64,000 nt of DNA from Bryoerythrophyllum caledonicum (taxonomy: Eukaryota > Streptophyta > Bryopsida > Pottiales > Pottiaceae), in NCBI GenBank assembly GCA_963971425.1, contig OZ020517.1:9364501-9428500 (forward strand), in the 5' to 3' direction. The notes beneath the pieces were generated by a model that ran no database searches, was not told the origin of the DNA, and saw only the letters and a list, made by a program, of their open reading frames with translations. Positions 1-12,824 of the stretch are shown in pieces. Numbering within the stretch: position 1 is the stretch's first letter; each line of letters starts with the position of its first letter. The position numbers and the translations under genes were made by a program.

Positions 1-1692
1 TTGTTATTTCCCTCGGTGCACACAACAACAGTGAATGTCAGGAGGAAGAATATTGCCGCTGAGTACAACACCCATCCCTGTGTAAGGCATTCAGGTATTT
101 AATTTCCTCCATTTGCATAGTCTCCGTATATACCATGACTGGTGTTGTCCGGTGCTGTCTCGGTGGCTGCAATTGTGCTGCATCAAATGTCATAAGTAGG
201 ATTTCTACCTTTGTTGCATCGGATCTCCCTGAACTCAACGTCAACAAGAATTCGTTGTGATTAACTCCCGGAGCTTCCATTAAATTTTGACTGGCTCAAA
301 CAACGAAACAACTGTCTGCTCACCATTGTTGGATATCAAGACGGTCATAGCTTTCACAGACAGACAATTTTTTATTCTCTTATTGGTGCCTTATTGTTGT
401 ACATACCGGTAGGACGACCTAGAAGCTTGATAACGTAAGGACCACTTCTGTCCTGAGAATTGTCCCAAGTCCCGGAAATTATCAGGTCTTTGTTTGAATG
501 GTAAGGCCTCCCACACATGATAATTGTAGTATTTCAATAGACTCAGGCAGTCATACCATGTTTCTTTCTAGAACAGTGTTTCTCTGTAGAAATCCCATGG
601 GGCAGAGGGGAGAAAAACTTTATTTTTCTCACATTATTGAGAATTTGTTGATTATGTTTTCAGTTTGTAATGGGAAGGTTTGTTGTGTGAATCCCAAGAC
701 ATGGCTCCCCTGCAGATAATTTATTTTTCATAATTTTCCGAAGGCAAAGGTTTTCCTTTTCACCAAGAATGAGAAGTCAAGATGCTACTCTGTAGTGTGG
801 CCACACCTTGAGATCTCGCTTTCGGATTATATGAACAGAGTTTCGCTAAAGATTCCTCGTGGCCGCTGACGAGTGGTGGGGTGGCTGCTCCTACATTTGT
901 TTCAGGAAGGTCGGTCCCTTGTCGCAGCTAAAAATAAGCCGGAGTGCAGTGTTTGGAACGAGATATTCGCCCGCCCAGGCCACTGCAGCCGACCATTGCA
1001 CGCCCTCCGCTCAGAAAACGCCACTGGTAGCGGCTACTACCAGTACCGACTAGTAGATGGGGGTGGCCATTCAAAGATGCCTGCAGTGGAGTACGACATG
1101 AATTCATCATGTTGGTGGTAAAACCAATGCTCCCCATCCCATGCCGTCACTACAGTAGTTCCTTTTTCTTTTTGTTTCTGTCTATCTCTTATAAGGCCCA
1201 TTTCAGACCAAGTACTGGACGAACAGTTATCTACGTGATGGGTACACTTGACCCTTGAACTGAAGTGGGCTTAATCTAACGGTCTCTGCTAACTGTTGTA
1301 ACCAGATTGTTTGAATTCAGTGGGTCCCAAGTTTCTTCCAACAAAACAAGAAAACAGAAAACACTCAACTGGGATGTTGAATACCAGCGGATCTAAGAGC
1401 ATACCCAGCAGTGACGGCAACAGGGACCCTGGAAGCAGCGTTTGCTGTGTCTATGTATATATGTATATATATATGGACCCCGACCGGGTTTCAGAGGATT
1501 TCCCGTCGGTCGTTCCAGCTACCCTCGGACCACATCATAGCGACCACTTGAAGGAGATAACGGCACAGGGAAGACCTTTTAGTGTGTCTTTTTTGCTTCA
1601 CTCTAAGTTCTTCATTTGGAGAGATCCACGTCACTTTTACACCGGAGTTACTGGTGGGGAGCTGTTTTCTACTCTTGAGATTTGTTGCGCTC
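1..1692. other. No gene recognised
   Basis: No family is recognised in this stretch. Short open frames occur on both strands, for example 38-280 minus and 1311-1889 plus, but none shows a known domain, splice structure or codon bias like the AP2 gene. A slightly GC-richer patch lies at 850-1100. Confidence 0.5.
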
Positions 1693-1695
1693 TAA

Positions 1696-2032
1696 GGGCC
1701 ACTTCACACCAAGACCGAGGCCGCCGGTTTCAACCAACGAGAATACAAGAATGGCCAAAGTTTGGCCTCTCGGCCTTCACACCAAAAGCCGAAGCCCAAA
1801 AGTTGTCGGCCTCCATTGGCAACACTTTTAGAGAGTTTTGGCGCCAAAGCGACGGGCTCTCTTGTGCAAACTTGGGTCGCCTTTTTTAGCCGACCCAAAC
1901 TTCCTTCGAGAAGCCGTCAACTTCCTTCAAATTAAATGATTTGATGTATGTTTTTAGCCAAAGAGTTTGGCCTCTAGCCATTGCTTGGGCTGAAGTTTTG
2001 CTCTCTCAACTTGGCCCGGTGTGAAGCGGCCC
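1696..2032. mobile_element. MITE, PIF/Harbinger-like
   Basis: Terminal inverted repeats GGGCCACTTCACACC at the left and GGGCCGCTTCACACC (read inward) at the right match at 14 of 15 positions. The flanking trinucleotides are TAA and TGA, compatible with a decayed 3-bp duplication of the PIF/Harbinger type. There is no transposase inside, so the 337-bp unit is non-autonomous. Superfamily assignment is an inference from the flank only. Confidence 0.55.
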
Positions 2033-2035
2033 TGA

Positions 2036-3600
2036 CATTGCATCTGATGGATAAATCTCCAACGGAATTGGACGCCCCGGAAATGGTCACTGGAATAAGA
2101 AGGAACCCTTGAAAGTGACCATAACTTTCTGGTGGCGCAATGAAAAGGATGTTGATCAGCTTCTCAGATCCAGAGGCAAGTTTGTATTCGTCGCTGACTA
2201 CAGACATATCACCGGTCATCACCTGAGAATCAAGGAGGTATCAGGCGGGATTCGCACATCGGGAGCTGCCATGGTTTGTGATCATTTCGAGCTAGTGCAG
2301 GGAACAGGAGTCTAAGGTGCTTTGTACAGACAAGTAGCGAGGAGATGACGAAGTGGTAAGTAAAATATGGCGCAAGTAGGGAGGGGCGGTGCACCGTCCA
2401 AGCACTGTAGCGTGTTGACCACCGTCCTGGCCGGCGTTCCGGCCTCATCATCAGCTCATGCGTAGTCAGGCAGCTCCACAAATTACGTTGTATGTCGCTC
2501 CAAGATGTTTGGATGCAAGTGCTCATCAGCTGCTTGGCCTTCCTTGGTTCGAGGTTTGGGGGAGCAACAATGAAGCTTGAGGTGCTGAGGTCTGGTGCAA
2601 CGCTCGACCGGGGTCAATAAGGAGATCTGGTTTTGCACCCGTTCAATTCAGAAACCTCACCAAACATCTTTCTAGGCGAGACTCATGAAACCTCACACCC
2701 AAACTCCCTCACACTCAAAATCTCGGGCACATTTTGAAATTTTCGAATTGAGTGCCGAATGGAATTTGCGCTAAGTGATATGGACAACCTGGACAATGAA
2801 ACATGTCCCGATGTAACAGTTACACTGAAAGAGGCCTGTGTGAGAGAGCCACGAGGGAAGGGAAGCACCCTTGTCACACTGGGCTACTGCCCTTGCTCTC
2901 TTCATTGGGTGCCTCCCTTCCCACAAGGCCTTCTCTTTCAGATGTTTGGAATATTGCTTTGTATGTTACGGACTAGATCGGATGCTCGCTCCCATGTCAC
3001 TCAGCTAGGATTAAAGCGGTAATGTGCCCGCCTAACTAACCACATCCAAAATCTATTTTTCATCTTTCCACCAAATTAATATCATCCAAAGATGGTTGTG
3101 AAAATGGAAAGTGAAGATATTGGTGGTTTAATCCTCACTATGAAATTGGCCTTTTCAGATGGAGAATATAATGTATTTTATTTGGGACCTCTAGTAGTCT
3201 TAGAGGGAGGATAAGTTTGTTCTTCTTAAGGTATTTGATGGTTACAAGGTTCACCTTTGGAAGGAGAAATTGAAGGTAGTATGCACTATTTTGGTTATGG
3301 AGGCGTATTTAGGTCATAAAGGATTAGATGCACTAACCCCAAAATATATATAATTAATGCAAGCCTAGAGACTAAACTTACTCTCTCTCTTTGGTCTTAT
3401 GGTATATGCACCTACGTCTAATTCTTTAGTTCCTACTCTAATTACTTTCCTGTGACTATGGGTCTAAACATTACCAAAATGGTGGCACATTATTGGAAGA
3501 TGATATAAATGTAAGAATGGAATATGATATAGAAAAATTATAGGGGATCCATAAGGATTTACTTCAGTAATATAGAAGGTCATAATAGGCCATTTTAAAT
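2036..3600. other. No gene recognised
   Basis: I see no domain, RNA gene or clear repeat here. A weak open frame at 2759-3022 plus has no recognisable features. AT content rises after about 3,050. Confidence 0.45.
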
Positions 3601-4061
3601 TTTAGAATTGGATTGAGTTGTTCACTACAAATTCTAAAGGTCAATATTTTAATTTTGCGTGCAAGGATGGTATTGCAAGGACAATGCGGAGCTTGGAGAC
3701 AAAGTGGGGCCCTCTCAATCATGCTATCTCAAAATTTTCGGGATTCTACTCCTTGGTGGGTGATCTTCATGAATCCGGCACGAATGAGGAGTATTGCATT
3801 AAGGAGGCAAAGGCATTGTGCCAACAAACTTCAAAGGCCAAAAAGCCTTTTCGTCATTTAGAATGCTGAAGGGTGTTGCGAACTGCCCCAAAATAGAAGG
3901 CATATTGCATTGGCACTATTGAGACATTGCTAAAGAAGAGGCATCTAGTTGAGGCATCCATCATGGAGCCCTATACGGAGGAGGGGCCTTGAGTGGAAGG
4001 TACTATCAGTTTTCCAATGCGGCCTATTGGATCGAAGAAAGCGACTTGGGCAATTGCCTTA

Positions 4062-5200
4062 GGGGCTGTTTACATTTAGATGGTTTGGGCTGGAGCCCAA
4101 AGAATTCCCGAGTTCTGATTGGAGTAAAGAATTGGTACCCCGGAAATGGATTTACATCAAGCAAAATGCAAGCTGTGGCCCAAAGTTTTTTCCGTGGATG
4201 AGAAATCTAGTTGGAATCCTACATGGCAGATTTGAATAGTGTTTTTCAGAACTTAAGGAGACTTATTTCCTACAACCTCTAGGAGGTTGTATTTTCGGAA
4301 GGCCGGGAGAGTATTTTTCAGAACCTATTTCAGCCAATCATTTATAATATTTTAATGCTAGATTTTGACTATTTTAGGTCTAAAGTTTTTTGACAACTTC
4401 TTTCCCGTTAGTACTGTTCATCAAAGAAAGAAGTTACATTTACTGCTGATGGCGTGAGAATTGGAAGAAGAATTTTCCAAGGCGGCCAATAAACAAGGTA
4501 TGTACTGAAATCTATCAATTTTCTAGAGGATCTATATATGTGCAATATTTTTGGACTTAGAGGAATCTTGAGGAGCAAAAGTGCTTAAGCCTTCTTGAGC
4601 CTTTGCCTTCGCCTGGAACCGAAAAGGGCCAATGAGGCCCCCCTTTCCCTCCAAATTCCGGCCGGATCCGGTGCGGTGACCAAGACAGCGCCACCGGGGA
4701 TTGAATCGGCCACCTCTAGCCTCCCTTTGAAGGCCTCACACTGCTCTAGCCACCAAGCCTACTAGCTTCCAGTGTGCAAAAGTTGGATAAAAACCTTCCT
4801 ACACTACTATTTCTGTGATTTCTTGTGTGTTGTCCAAACATTTTCAAGTCCATTTTCAGGCCTTTAATGATGTTTTTGAGCATTTTAGAGAAATCCTAAT
4901 TGCATGAAGATTGTACATGAGCATAACTAATAATTTACATTTTTTTGGTCAAGGTCAATTTTCTTTCAATATGGGGTAGTTCTAAAAAGAGCCCGTTTTC
5001 ATACTAAATAGAAATTCAGCCCAAGTGCACAATGGGCCACAACCCTTCTATTGGGGTTTACACGTAAACTTTGGGCCACAACCCACTTAGAACTCCCTTG
5101 TTTGGTGGAAGGTACCCCGCTTACAATGGTTTCATCCTTCAAGCGGGGTACCACTTGTGTCTATGGGCTCCAACCCAAACCTTCAGGTGTAAACAACCCC
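4062..5200. mobile_element. Non-autonomous PIF/Harbinger-type element
   Basis: The left terminus GGGGCTGTTTACA and the right terminus TGTAAACAACCCC are inverted repeats, and the similarity continues inward through a GGTTTGGGYTGGAGCCCA segment. The element is flanked on both sides by TTA (4059-4061 and 5201-5203), the diagnostic duplication of PIF/Harbinger/Tourist elements. Length is 1,139 bp and there is no transposase. It interrupts the MYB-like pseudogene and itself contains a tRNA-derived SINE. Confidence 0.8.
4598..4778 (-). mobile_element. tRNA-derived SINE
   Basis: On the minus strand an A-box-like TGGCTAGAGCAG is followed about 40-60 nt later by a B-box-like GATTCAATCCCC, the internal RNA polymerase III promoter of tRNA-derived SINEs. 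The patch is GC-rich compared with its host element. The 3' tail is not clear, so the end is approximate. Confidence 0.55.
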
Positions 5201-5344
5201 TTAGTACATATCAAGTTCAAGAAACTAGAGTTTGGCTTTGCAAAGATCACGGTTGGTATGGTTGCCGTGGATAAGAAGAAGGATGTGGTGTTGAAAGAGG
5301 TTGTTGCAATTATTCAAAACACCTCTAACCAATTTGGAGCCTAA

Positions 5345-6550
5345 TGTTGTAGAGTAAATCAAGCTACGTCATGCTAAATTCATGCGAGACTTGCAAAGTT
5401 TTCTACAGCCACCCCCAAGTTAACCTTTTGGCTCTTTAATCTCTAAAGGACCAAAGTCCCCTCGGGGGACATTTTGAGTTTGGGTAGGGCACCACTTTCT
5501 CAATTCTAGGCATTATTTTCTGAGATTTTTTATTGAATGGACAACTTTTGATTAGCTTTGCTTAGACACAAATTTCGTAGAATTTCGACTTACGGTTTGA
5601 AAGTTACAATTTATTTTCACTTACATATACAAATAGTGCAGCAGTTTAGTGTGACATATCACAAATATTGTCACTAAACTTTAATAACTTCTAAATTGAA
5701 TAGAAATTTGAGTTTTTGTCCATTTAAAAGAAAAGAAATTCCCTCTTGGAAAGGAAATTGAGATCTTTGCATCTACCATACGGTTTGTGAATTTCAAAAA
5801 TTTGAGAAGGATATGATATATGCAAAATATAAAGTGTATTGTTGATTCTCAGCACATAGTTGCATTGCGGGATTTTTTAGGACATCTTCTACACTTCTTC
5901 TAGTTCTAAAATTTGGTGCTCATGTGCCTAACACAATCCTTTTCAAGTTAACATAATAAATTAACGACCCGTAGTGCAAAAAGTTGCCATAGAAGGTGGT
6001 CGAAGTTTGTTGAAGGTGTTTAGTATGACCTCAAAAAGAGATTATGTCTCACTTCAGAGGCTGATATCTTTCAATCCGTGCGGTCAAACTTACCAAAATT
6101 TTCACCACACACTCTTGTACAACTCTAGTACAAGATCCTATGGTTTAATTTTCAGAAAAAACATTTTGTAGCATTTCGTGTTGAATGCATTGAAAATGGC
6201 AGTTTCGGAGTGATTTTGAGGGGGAAATGTCTTGATCCTTTAGGGGTTAACCGTTGTACATGTGGCGACTACTCAAAGTGCAAATGCGGAGGTTGCAAGA
6301 AGTTATCAACTGCAAGGACAATTCAACCAATCTCCCGTGTGACAAGTACAACTTCTAGTTATCAAAAAATCTTTCTTGAGTTATTATGGTTATGTCCATG
6401 TGCTTAATTACATATGAAGTATTCCATAGACGCATTGAAGCCAAATTGGAGTCCCCTTGGCCATTGACTCTGTGGCGGCCCTTCCACCTGCGGATATGAA
6501 GGGGGCAAGACCTAGCAAATGTAGATGAACTTCACCCAATCTTCTATGTG
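5345..6550. other. AT-rich spacer with dispersed-repeat fragments
   Basis: No gene seen. Around 6,060-6,160 there is a diverged copy of the CTTTCAATCCGTGCGGTCAA motif that also occurs near 8,285, 12,520 and 45,265 in the dispersed repeat family described below. Confidence 0.4.
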
Positions 6551-6597
6551 AGGACTTTACTTTTTGGTTGGTATAGATCCTCTTTATTTTTATGCGT

Positions 6598-6830
6598 ATG
6601 TCATGTTTATTTTTATGAACAAAAGTCATGTTGATTTTTGTGAACAAAAGTCATGTTGATTTTTATGAACAAAAGTCATGTTGATTTTTATGAACAAAAG
6701 TCATGTTGATTTTTATGAACAAAATTCATGTTGATTTTTATGAACAAAAGTCATGTTGATTTTTGTGAAATAGATTTTTATACATATGTCATGTTTATTT
6801 TTATGCTTATGTCATGTTTAATGTACATAA
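6598..6830. repeat. Minisatellite, about 24-bp unit
   Basis: Roughly nine copies of a unit close to TCATGTTGATTTTTATGAAC plus AAAA run head to tail, the first and last ones diverged. Nothing suggests coding. Confidence 0.85.
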
Positions 6831-7186
6831 TTGGAAATTACAATTGATTTGGGAGGTGTTTACAACTATTCTTGCAATGTAAGAAGGACCTTGTATACAT
6901 AAAAAAAATCCAAGATATTATTCTCTTATTTATTAAAAATGCAAAGTTGAAAGATTTGACGCTTGAAATCAAAACAAACTTGTTGATAGTAGCCTTGGTG
7001 GAAATTTTAAGAAGGCTGCAGCACGTGGCATTTGTTGTTTTAGGCAATCGACGACTTTTAGAGGCTAACAGTGAAAATCTAATTTTGAAGTACAATTTTG
7101 GACTTTAAATTGTAAGATCTTAAAAAAGACTTTTATATAAACTTCTCATATTTTTTTGGCTACAACCCACCGCATGGAAAAAAGAT

Positions 7187-7345
7187 TATAATGTTTGAAG
7201 TCAAGAAAATGGTTCGTTTTCTTCCCTGCGTTGAGCGAATCAGTAGACTTTGACTTCACTTGGTGTCTTTTTTTTCCACTACACAAGGTCAAAATCCTTC
7301 ACCATTGTGTTAAGCATGATTTTGGTTCCTTGTCCACCAATTTCT
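7187..7345 (-). repeat. Dispersed repeat R1, inverted partial copy
   Basis: The reverse complement of this stretch matches 8,115-8,292 closely, including an ACCAAGTGAAGTCAAAGT-type segment. With that copy it makes an inverted repeat with a spacer of about 770 bp. It is either two independent copies or the arms of a fold-back element. Confidence 0.6.
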
Positions 7346-7814
7346 AAAGTGCAATTTTTTTTAATTCTATGTTTACAGACACACAAGTTAGACATTATGC
7401 TTTTTTTTAATGTGCTATACCTCTTCACTACAAGAAGAAGAAGACAAAATCATGTCTACAAATGAGGCTAGCACGAGTAAAGTATTTAATCAATCCACCA
7501 ATGAGCCTATGTCTACATGACATAGTTTAGTGGTATGTAACCAATTCCCTCTCTCAAAGGTAGTTCAGTCAAGTTCCTATGGTGTCAATTTCCAACATTC
7601 CTCTTTGAAACTTTTACTGTAAACGGACATTAATGAGACCTTAGTGGGAGATTTTTTTTTCCTAAATCCAACATATAATAAAAAGGTTATAGGGCTTCAA
7701 ATTTCAAATGGGGAGACCGGGCACTTCGGGCACCTCCAATTTTGTTTGCTAGGACACTTTATTGATTGTGAGATTTTCAATACTAGTGAGTAATATTTTT
7801 TCCCTTCATACTGT

Positions 7815-8445
7815 CAAAAGAAAAATTTGTCTTTAGTAAAAAATAGCATATTAACCCAAGTCAAACATTTTCACATATTGTCACACATTGTCAAGCAAGG
7901 TACCAAAAACACTTCTGCTTTTCCACATAAAACTTAGAGATCTTCATATTTTTTACTTTTTATTTTTCCCACAACAATATGTAGTGTAAATCTTCTTATT
8001 GACCATTTGGATTATCAATCTAAAACACATTAAATTCACAAAAAATTAAAACGCAAGTTGGCAATTTTTGAACCTCCACTCTTCGCACAATTGTTTCAAA
8101 TATGCTACATCCCTCTTCTACCTCTAAAAATTTTGTGTATAAGGAACTAAAATCATGCTTAGCAAGATGGTAATGGATTTAGACCTTGTGTAGCTCAAAA
8201 ATTTGGCATGAAGTGAAGTCAAAGTTTGCTTATTCACTTAACGCAAGGAAGAAAATGAACCATTTGTTTGACTTTAAGCACTATAATCTTTCAAACCGTC
8301 CTGTCAAAGTTTATGAAATTTTGTGAGTATGTTACTTAATAAGTTGGATTTGAGATCCCATGGTCAAAACTAGAATAGAAGTTTTTGTTTCCTTCTTAAT
8401 TAATTGCACTAGAATCCAACAATTTTGAAGTGTTTTTGGTATGAA
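7815..8445 (+). repeat. Dispersed repeat R1, long copy
   Basis: About 640 bp aligned by eye with 44,850-45,480, sharing segments such as CCACAACAATATGT and CATAAAACTTAGAGAT in the same order. Partial copies lie at 7,187-7,345, 10,240-10,480 and 12,500-12,650. No open frame or terminal repeat is recognised; the type of element is unknown. Confidence 0.65.
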
Positions 8446-8449
8446 ATTG

Positions 8450-10225
8450 TCACAGTATCTCAGGGGCTAGTCTTCTCTTATGGAGGAGAATAGACATGGC
8501 GTATTGGATGGCAATGGTGTTGATATTTTTTAACGTGTTTCTAGTGGAGGCGATTGGAATTTTGAATGTGCCTTCAATTGATTTCTTAGCGGGAATATAA
8601 GTAATAGATCTGGCTCCGGCTGTAAATATTATTAGTGGATCAGCTTTCCAACCTATTGCATGAATTTTGTTTAAAAGAGTTTGGTAATTGTTTATCTTTT
8701 GTTCCATGGTGTTTGGCAAAAATTTGTCCTTGTAGTATGTGAATTCTATGAATTATATGGTGATGTTTGGATTGAAGGCTTCTAGTGGAGGATGGTTGTA
8801 TGATGTGCCACGAACACAAAATAAGTCTAGTTTAAATCTCGCGTTAGAGTGGCACCTTTTTGTGCCACATGTACTTGTATCTAGGTATTTGGTTATGTGG
8901 TGTTATAGATGGAGCATGTGATGGAGGGATATCTTTCAGGTCCAAAGAAGAGTTGTTTTTTGGCGTTTCCCATGTATTGGCATGTCCGGAATTTTACAAT
9001 ATATGTTTTTCGTGAGTTTGTTATAAGGAGGGTTTTCCAAAATTCATTAGATAGCTTGTTGTCAATGTCTTTATTACTTGTCCATTTTGCTATGTTTGAA
9101 AAGTTTTCAGCTAATTATATTAGGTTGTTATTAAAATTGTGTTGTTTAAGGTATTTGGCCAGGAATCGCATACTACCTTTAACCGGAATGTCGCCCATGG
9201 ATGGCCATTCATCTCTTTGATAATAGTATGGTGTTGTATGGCCAAATTTGTGTGCGTGTTTGGCTTGTCTACGTACTTTGTCTCTTCCTATTTTGGCTAA
9301 TTGATTCATTTCCATCAATGTTGACATGGGTCCTAACTTTGTATAGGTTTGTGGGTTGTATACGTGATTGTAGCATTTGTACCATTGAGGCAATAATAGT
9401 TTTATCTAGGTGACTATTGCGTGTGATGGGATGTTGTATTTGGGTATTTAGGAGATATAGTACATTTATGTAGTCTTTGAAGATGTGTGAAGGTTTATAT
9501 GGGTATTTAGTGGTTAAAATTTGTAGCATTTTAAGAACGACCATCATTTTTGCTCTAAAGTAATCCATGTAGTTGTTTTGCAATTTTGATGTCTTTTAAT
9601 GTGTTGTATGTACCATATCCATCTTTCCCTCTATGCCAATTTCAAGCACTTGATTCCATTGGCTTTTAAATGATCCATTTGAGTAATAGTAGTGTTTTGG
9701 GTTGAATTTGGGTGGAAGATTTGTGTTATATGTTGGAGGTGGTGTTGTATGGGTCATGGATATAAGGTATGGACTTGGATATATTTAAGCTTTGACCATT
9801 GTTTATTACGGTTAACTATAATAAGTGTGGTCTTTGTGCAGATTGCTTTTGACAATAGAGATGTGTACTAGGGGAATTTGTAAGGGGGTTGTGATGTACC
9901 TTGTGTCTCTACTTTGCTTATGGAGATGGTGTGCTTGTATAATGTTTTGATAAAATGATTTGTTCTTATTTGGTGGTATTGTTTGAGACATGTTGTGTGA
10001 TGGAGTGAGGTGTTAGGGTTGTGCCAATGGAATAGGGCTCGTTGCGTTCGCCATTTATTGTATGTATATTCTTGGATTTTCCATTGGCAAAGGTATGAGG
10101 TATCTTCTTTTTTGATGTTATTAGTGTCAATGTATTTTCTATGTTTGTGACCTATTATGGCATAGAGTGCATACGTTGTGGAAATTTTTAGTATATGTGG
10201 TGGCGGTGGGCTACATAACAAGTAA
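8450..10225 (-). mobile_element. LINE 3' fragment 1 (RNase H and C-terminal region)
   Basis: Minus-strand frames match the LINE at the right end of the window. Near 10,090 the segment YLCQW...TYNKW...QRA matches the LINE at 62,692-62,760. Near 9,690 a YYYSNGSFK segment matches the RNase H start YYTDGSFK at 63,888. A YLLNTQIQHP segment and an AHVNIDGNE-type segment near 9,320-9,480 continue the RNase H domain, and 8,450-8,719 gives the C-terminal end of the ORF. Compared with the full LINE, most of the segment between about 62,900 and 63,700 is missing, so this copy carries an internal deletion of some 0.7-0.8 kb as well as several stops and frameshifts. Confidence 0.85.
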
Positions 10226-10740
10226 TTGATAGCCTCCTTTTTCTACACTTAAGATTTGATAGACATGTACTTAGCATCATATAAGCTGTGATGGTAAAGA
10301 ATTGCAAATTTGCATTTTGCTACAAGATATTTGAATATGCTACACTCTTTCTCTACCTATAAAAATTGATGTACATGAAGTAATGTCATGTTCAACATGA
10401 TGGTATATAATCTAGACCTTGTGTAGTGCAAAACTTGTGACACCAAGTGAAGCTAAAGTCTATTGATCTTCTCAATGCTGGGAAGAAAACAAACTTATTT
10501 CTTCAATTCAAACAAGAAGAAGAACACCCGTCTCCGAAGGAGGCCGGAGTGAATAAAGTGTCTATTTGTTCCACCACTAAAGCGATGCCTACAAAACAAA
10601 GGATTAGTAGTATGGAACTACTTTCTCCTCTTGAGGGTAGACACTGTAGAATAAAAAACTTAAACAAACCCCGGGAAGATGATATAATTCAATTTATGAG
10701 ATATGTGGCCCTGGTAGGGGTTGGTTATTTTCTAATCTTC
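10226..10740. repeat. Dispersed-repeat segment between the LINE fragments
   Basis: Around 10,355-10,446 the sequence matches the R1 family (CTACCTATAAAAATTGATGT and a TAGACCTTGTGTAG motif). The stretch at 10,500-10,640 resembles segments near 38,570-38,690 and 39,720-39,820 (AATAAAGTGTCTATTTGTTC-type). The open frame at 10,447-10,776 is not coding-like. Confidence 0.5.
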
Positions 10741-12497
10741 TTTAATAGAGGAGAATGGACATGGCATATTGGATAGCAATGGTACTGATGGTTTTAAAAG
10801 TACTTCTAATGGAGGCATTAGGGATTTTGAGTGTGTCTTCAATGGATTTCATGGATGGAATACAGGTAGTAGCTCAAGCGCGGCCGTGATTACTATTAGA
10901 GGGTCCACTTTCCATCCAATTGCTCTGATTTTTCTTAGAAGGGGTTGATATTTTTTCAATCTTGTGTTTGATTGTGTTAAGTGAAAATCTATCGTTGTCG
11001 TATGTGAATTCTATGAAATTTTATGGTGATGTTTGAATTGGGGGTTTCAAGTAGGAGGTGATTGTTTGGTGCCACACGGACACATAGTAGGTCTTGTTTA
11101 AACCTAGCACTAGAGAGACATCTTTGTGTCTCACATGTACAAGGAAGCAGTTATGATGGAACTGTATTTTTTGAGGGGTTGTTATGGAAGATACCAACGT
11201 TTATATATGTGAGGCATTTGATTTCACAATAGGATACAAAGTAGTTTTCCGATTTCCCATACTGCTTTGTGCCATTGGACTCTAAGTGAGTGTATGTGGT
11301 GTTGTTGACATTTGAATAGCACATGTAGCCAAGTTTTAGGTTCTATCGAGTTACAAATGGGGCAAGTGATTGAGGAGAATCTTTTTGAGTCCAAAGAAGA
11401 GTTGTTTTATGGCATCCCCCATGTATTGGCATCTTCTAAATTTTATGATGCATGTTTTCTGTGAGTCCATGATAAGGGGGTTTGTCCAAAAGTCATTGGA
11501 AAGTTTGTTGTCAATGTCTTTATTTCCTGTCCATTTTTTCATGTTTGGAAAATTTTAAACTAATTCCATAAGGTTATGATAAAGATCATGTTTTCTGAGA
11601 TATTGTCAAGGAACCTTATAGGACCTTTGTTCGAGGTGACACCCATGGAACGCCATACATCTCTTTGGTAATAGTATGGTGTTTTAGTAATAGTATGGTG
11701 TTATGTGGGCATGTTTGTATGTGTGTTTGGCTTCCCTATGTTCTTTGTCTCTTCCTATTTTGGCTAATTTGTTTACTTCTTCATTTTCATCAATGTTGAC
11801 ATGGGCTCTTAAAGGTTTGTAGGTTGTGTACGTGTTTGTAGCATTTGTACCATTGAGGTGAGAATGGTTTTGTCAAGGTGGTTATTAGGCATGGTAGGGT
11901 GTTGTATTTGTGTATTTAGGAGATATAGTACATTTATGTAATCTATAAAGATGTGTGCACGTTTGTCTAGGTATTTGGTGTTTAGGACTTCTAACGCTTT
12001 ATGAATGGCCATCATTTTTGCTTGAATGATGTTTTATAGCCCATGTAATCATTTGGCAATTTTGGTTTCTATTTACGTGTTGTATATGTCATAACCAACT
12101 TTTTTACTATGCCAGTTACCAAGGCTTACTTTTGGTGGTTCTTTAAATGATTTTTTTGTATAGTAGCAATGTTTGGGGTTGAATTTGAGGGATAAATTTG
12201 AATTGTAATATGGAATTGATGCTATGTGTTCTGTCGGCGTTTGATTAGGGTTTGGATATATTAGCTTTGATCATTGTTTACTACGGTTGACTATGGTGTT
12301 TGTCGACGTTGGTGGGGCAATATTAGTGTAGACTTGTTTTATATTTAGGTTTTTGATTATTAGTTTGAATTGTTCAAGGTTTAGTTGGTAGCCTATATTG
12401 GTATTTTGGTGGTGTATACACATTATTTGTAGTGTGGATTTTTCAATTCTTGGTTTGTTTAATTCTGTTGGTATAGTAGGTTCATTGTATAGTTTAT
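10741..12497 (-). mobile_element. LINE 3' fragment 2 (RNase H and C-terminal region)
   Basis: This is a second minus-strand copy of the same LINE family. Near 12,440 the frame reads RIEKSTLQIMCIHHQN, matching RIEPSTLQILCVHHQN at 63,610-63,660 in the long LINE, so it starts downstream of the methyltransferase-like segment. RNase H residues follow (TKKSFK, where the long LINE has TDGSFK; MMAIHKALEVLNTKY; YLLNTQIQHP) and then the C-terminal region towards 10,760. It is broken by several stops and frameshifts. It ends at nearly the same 3' point as fragment 1, so either both are 5'-truncated insertions or one is a diverged duplicate. Confidence 0.85.
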
Positions 12498-12824
12498 ATA
12501 TGCCGCTTCAATTTAAACACTATAGTCTTTTGGTCCATATGGTCAAAGGTTGGAAAATTTTGTGAGCATTTTGTGAACATATTTTGTAAGTCTTATTTAA
12601 GATCCAAAGGTCCAAATTGTCTAATATTCGCATGTGCCTGTGGTATATATCACCATATGCTTTTGTAGGTGGGTATGAACTCTTCAAATTCCTGTGCATC
12701 AATCACCACATTCAACAAACTCCGAAGCATAGGTATCTCCAACCTAATTCCCAAAAGAAATAATGGATATCACGGTGATTGTGTGGAAATATATCTCCTA
12801 AGATTGAGAATTTGTAGTTGTACA

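Larger units (their letters stand above)
3606..5344 (+). pseudogene. MYB/SANT-like (Harbinger-associated/NAM-associated type) pseudogene, split by an insertion
   Basis: The reading frame through 3618-4061 resumes at 5204-5344, with the 1.1-kb element at 4062-5200 between. Recognisable pieces in order are a SLETKWGPLNHAISKFSGF segment, an EAKALCQQ helix, a (W)RVLRTAPK(W) segment and an RPIGSKKAT motif, followed by a basic C-terminal tail ending near 5344. This is the pattern of plant trihelix/MYB-like proteins that accompany PIF/Harbinger transposases or exist as domesticated copies. The frame is intact across the insertion once one TTA copy is removed. Three in-frame stops occur before the insertion (ends 3869, 3923 and 3992); two replace tryptophans conserved in the family (TGG to TGA or TAG). 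The N-terminus is not identified. Family assignment is from motif memory, not a search. Confidence 0.55.
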
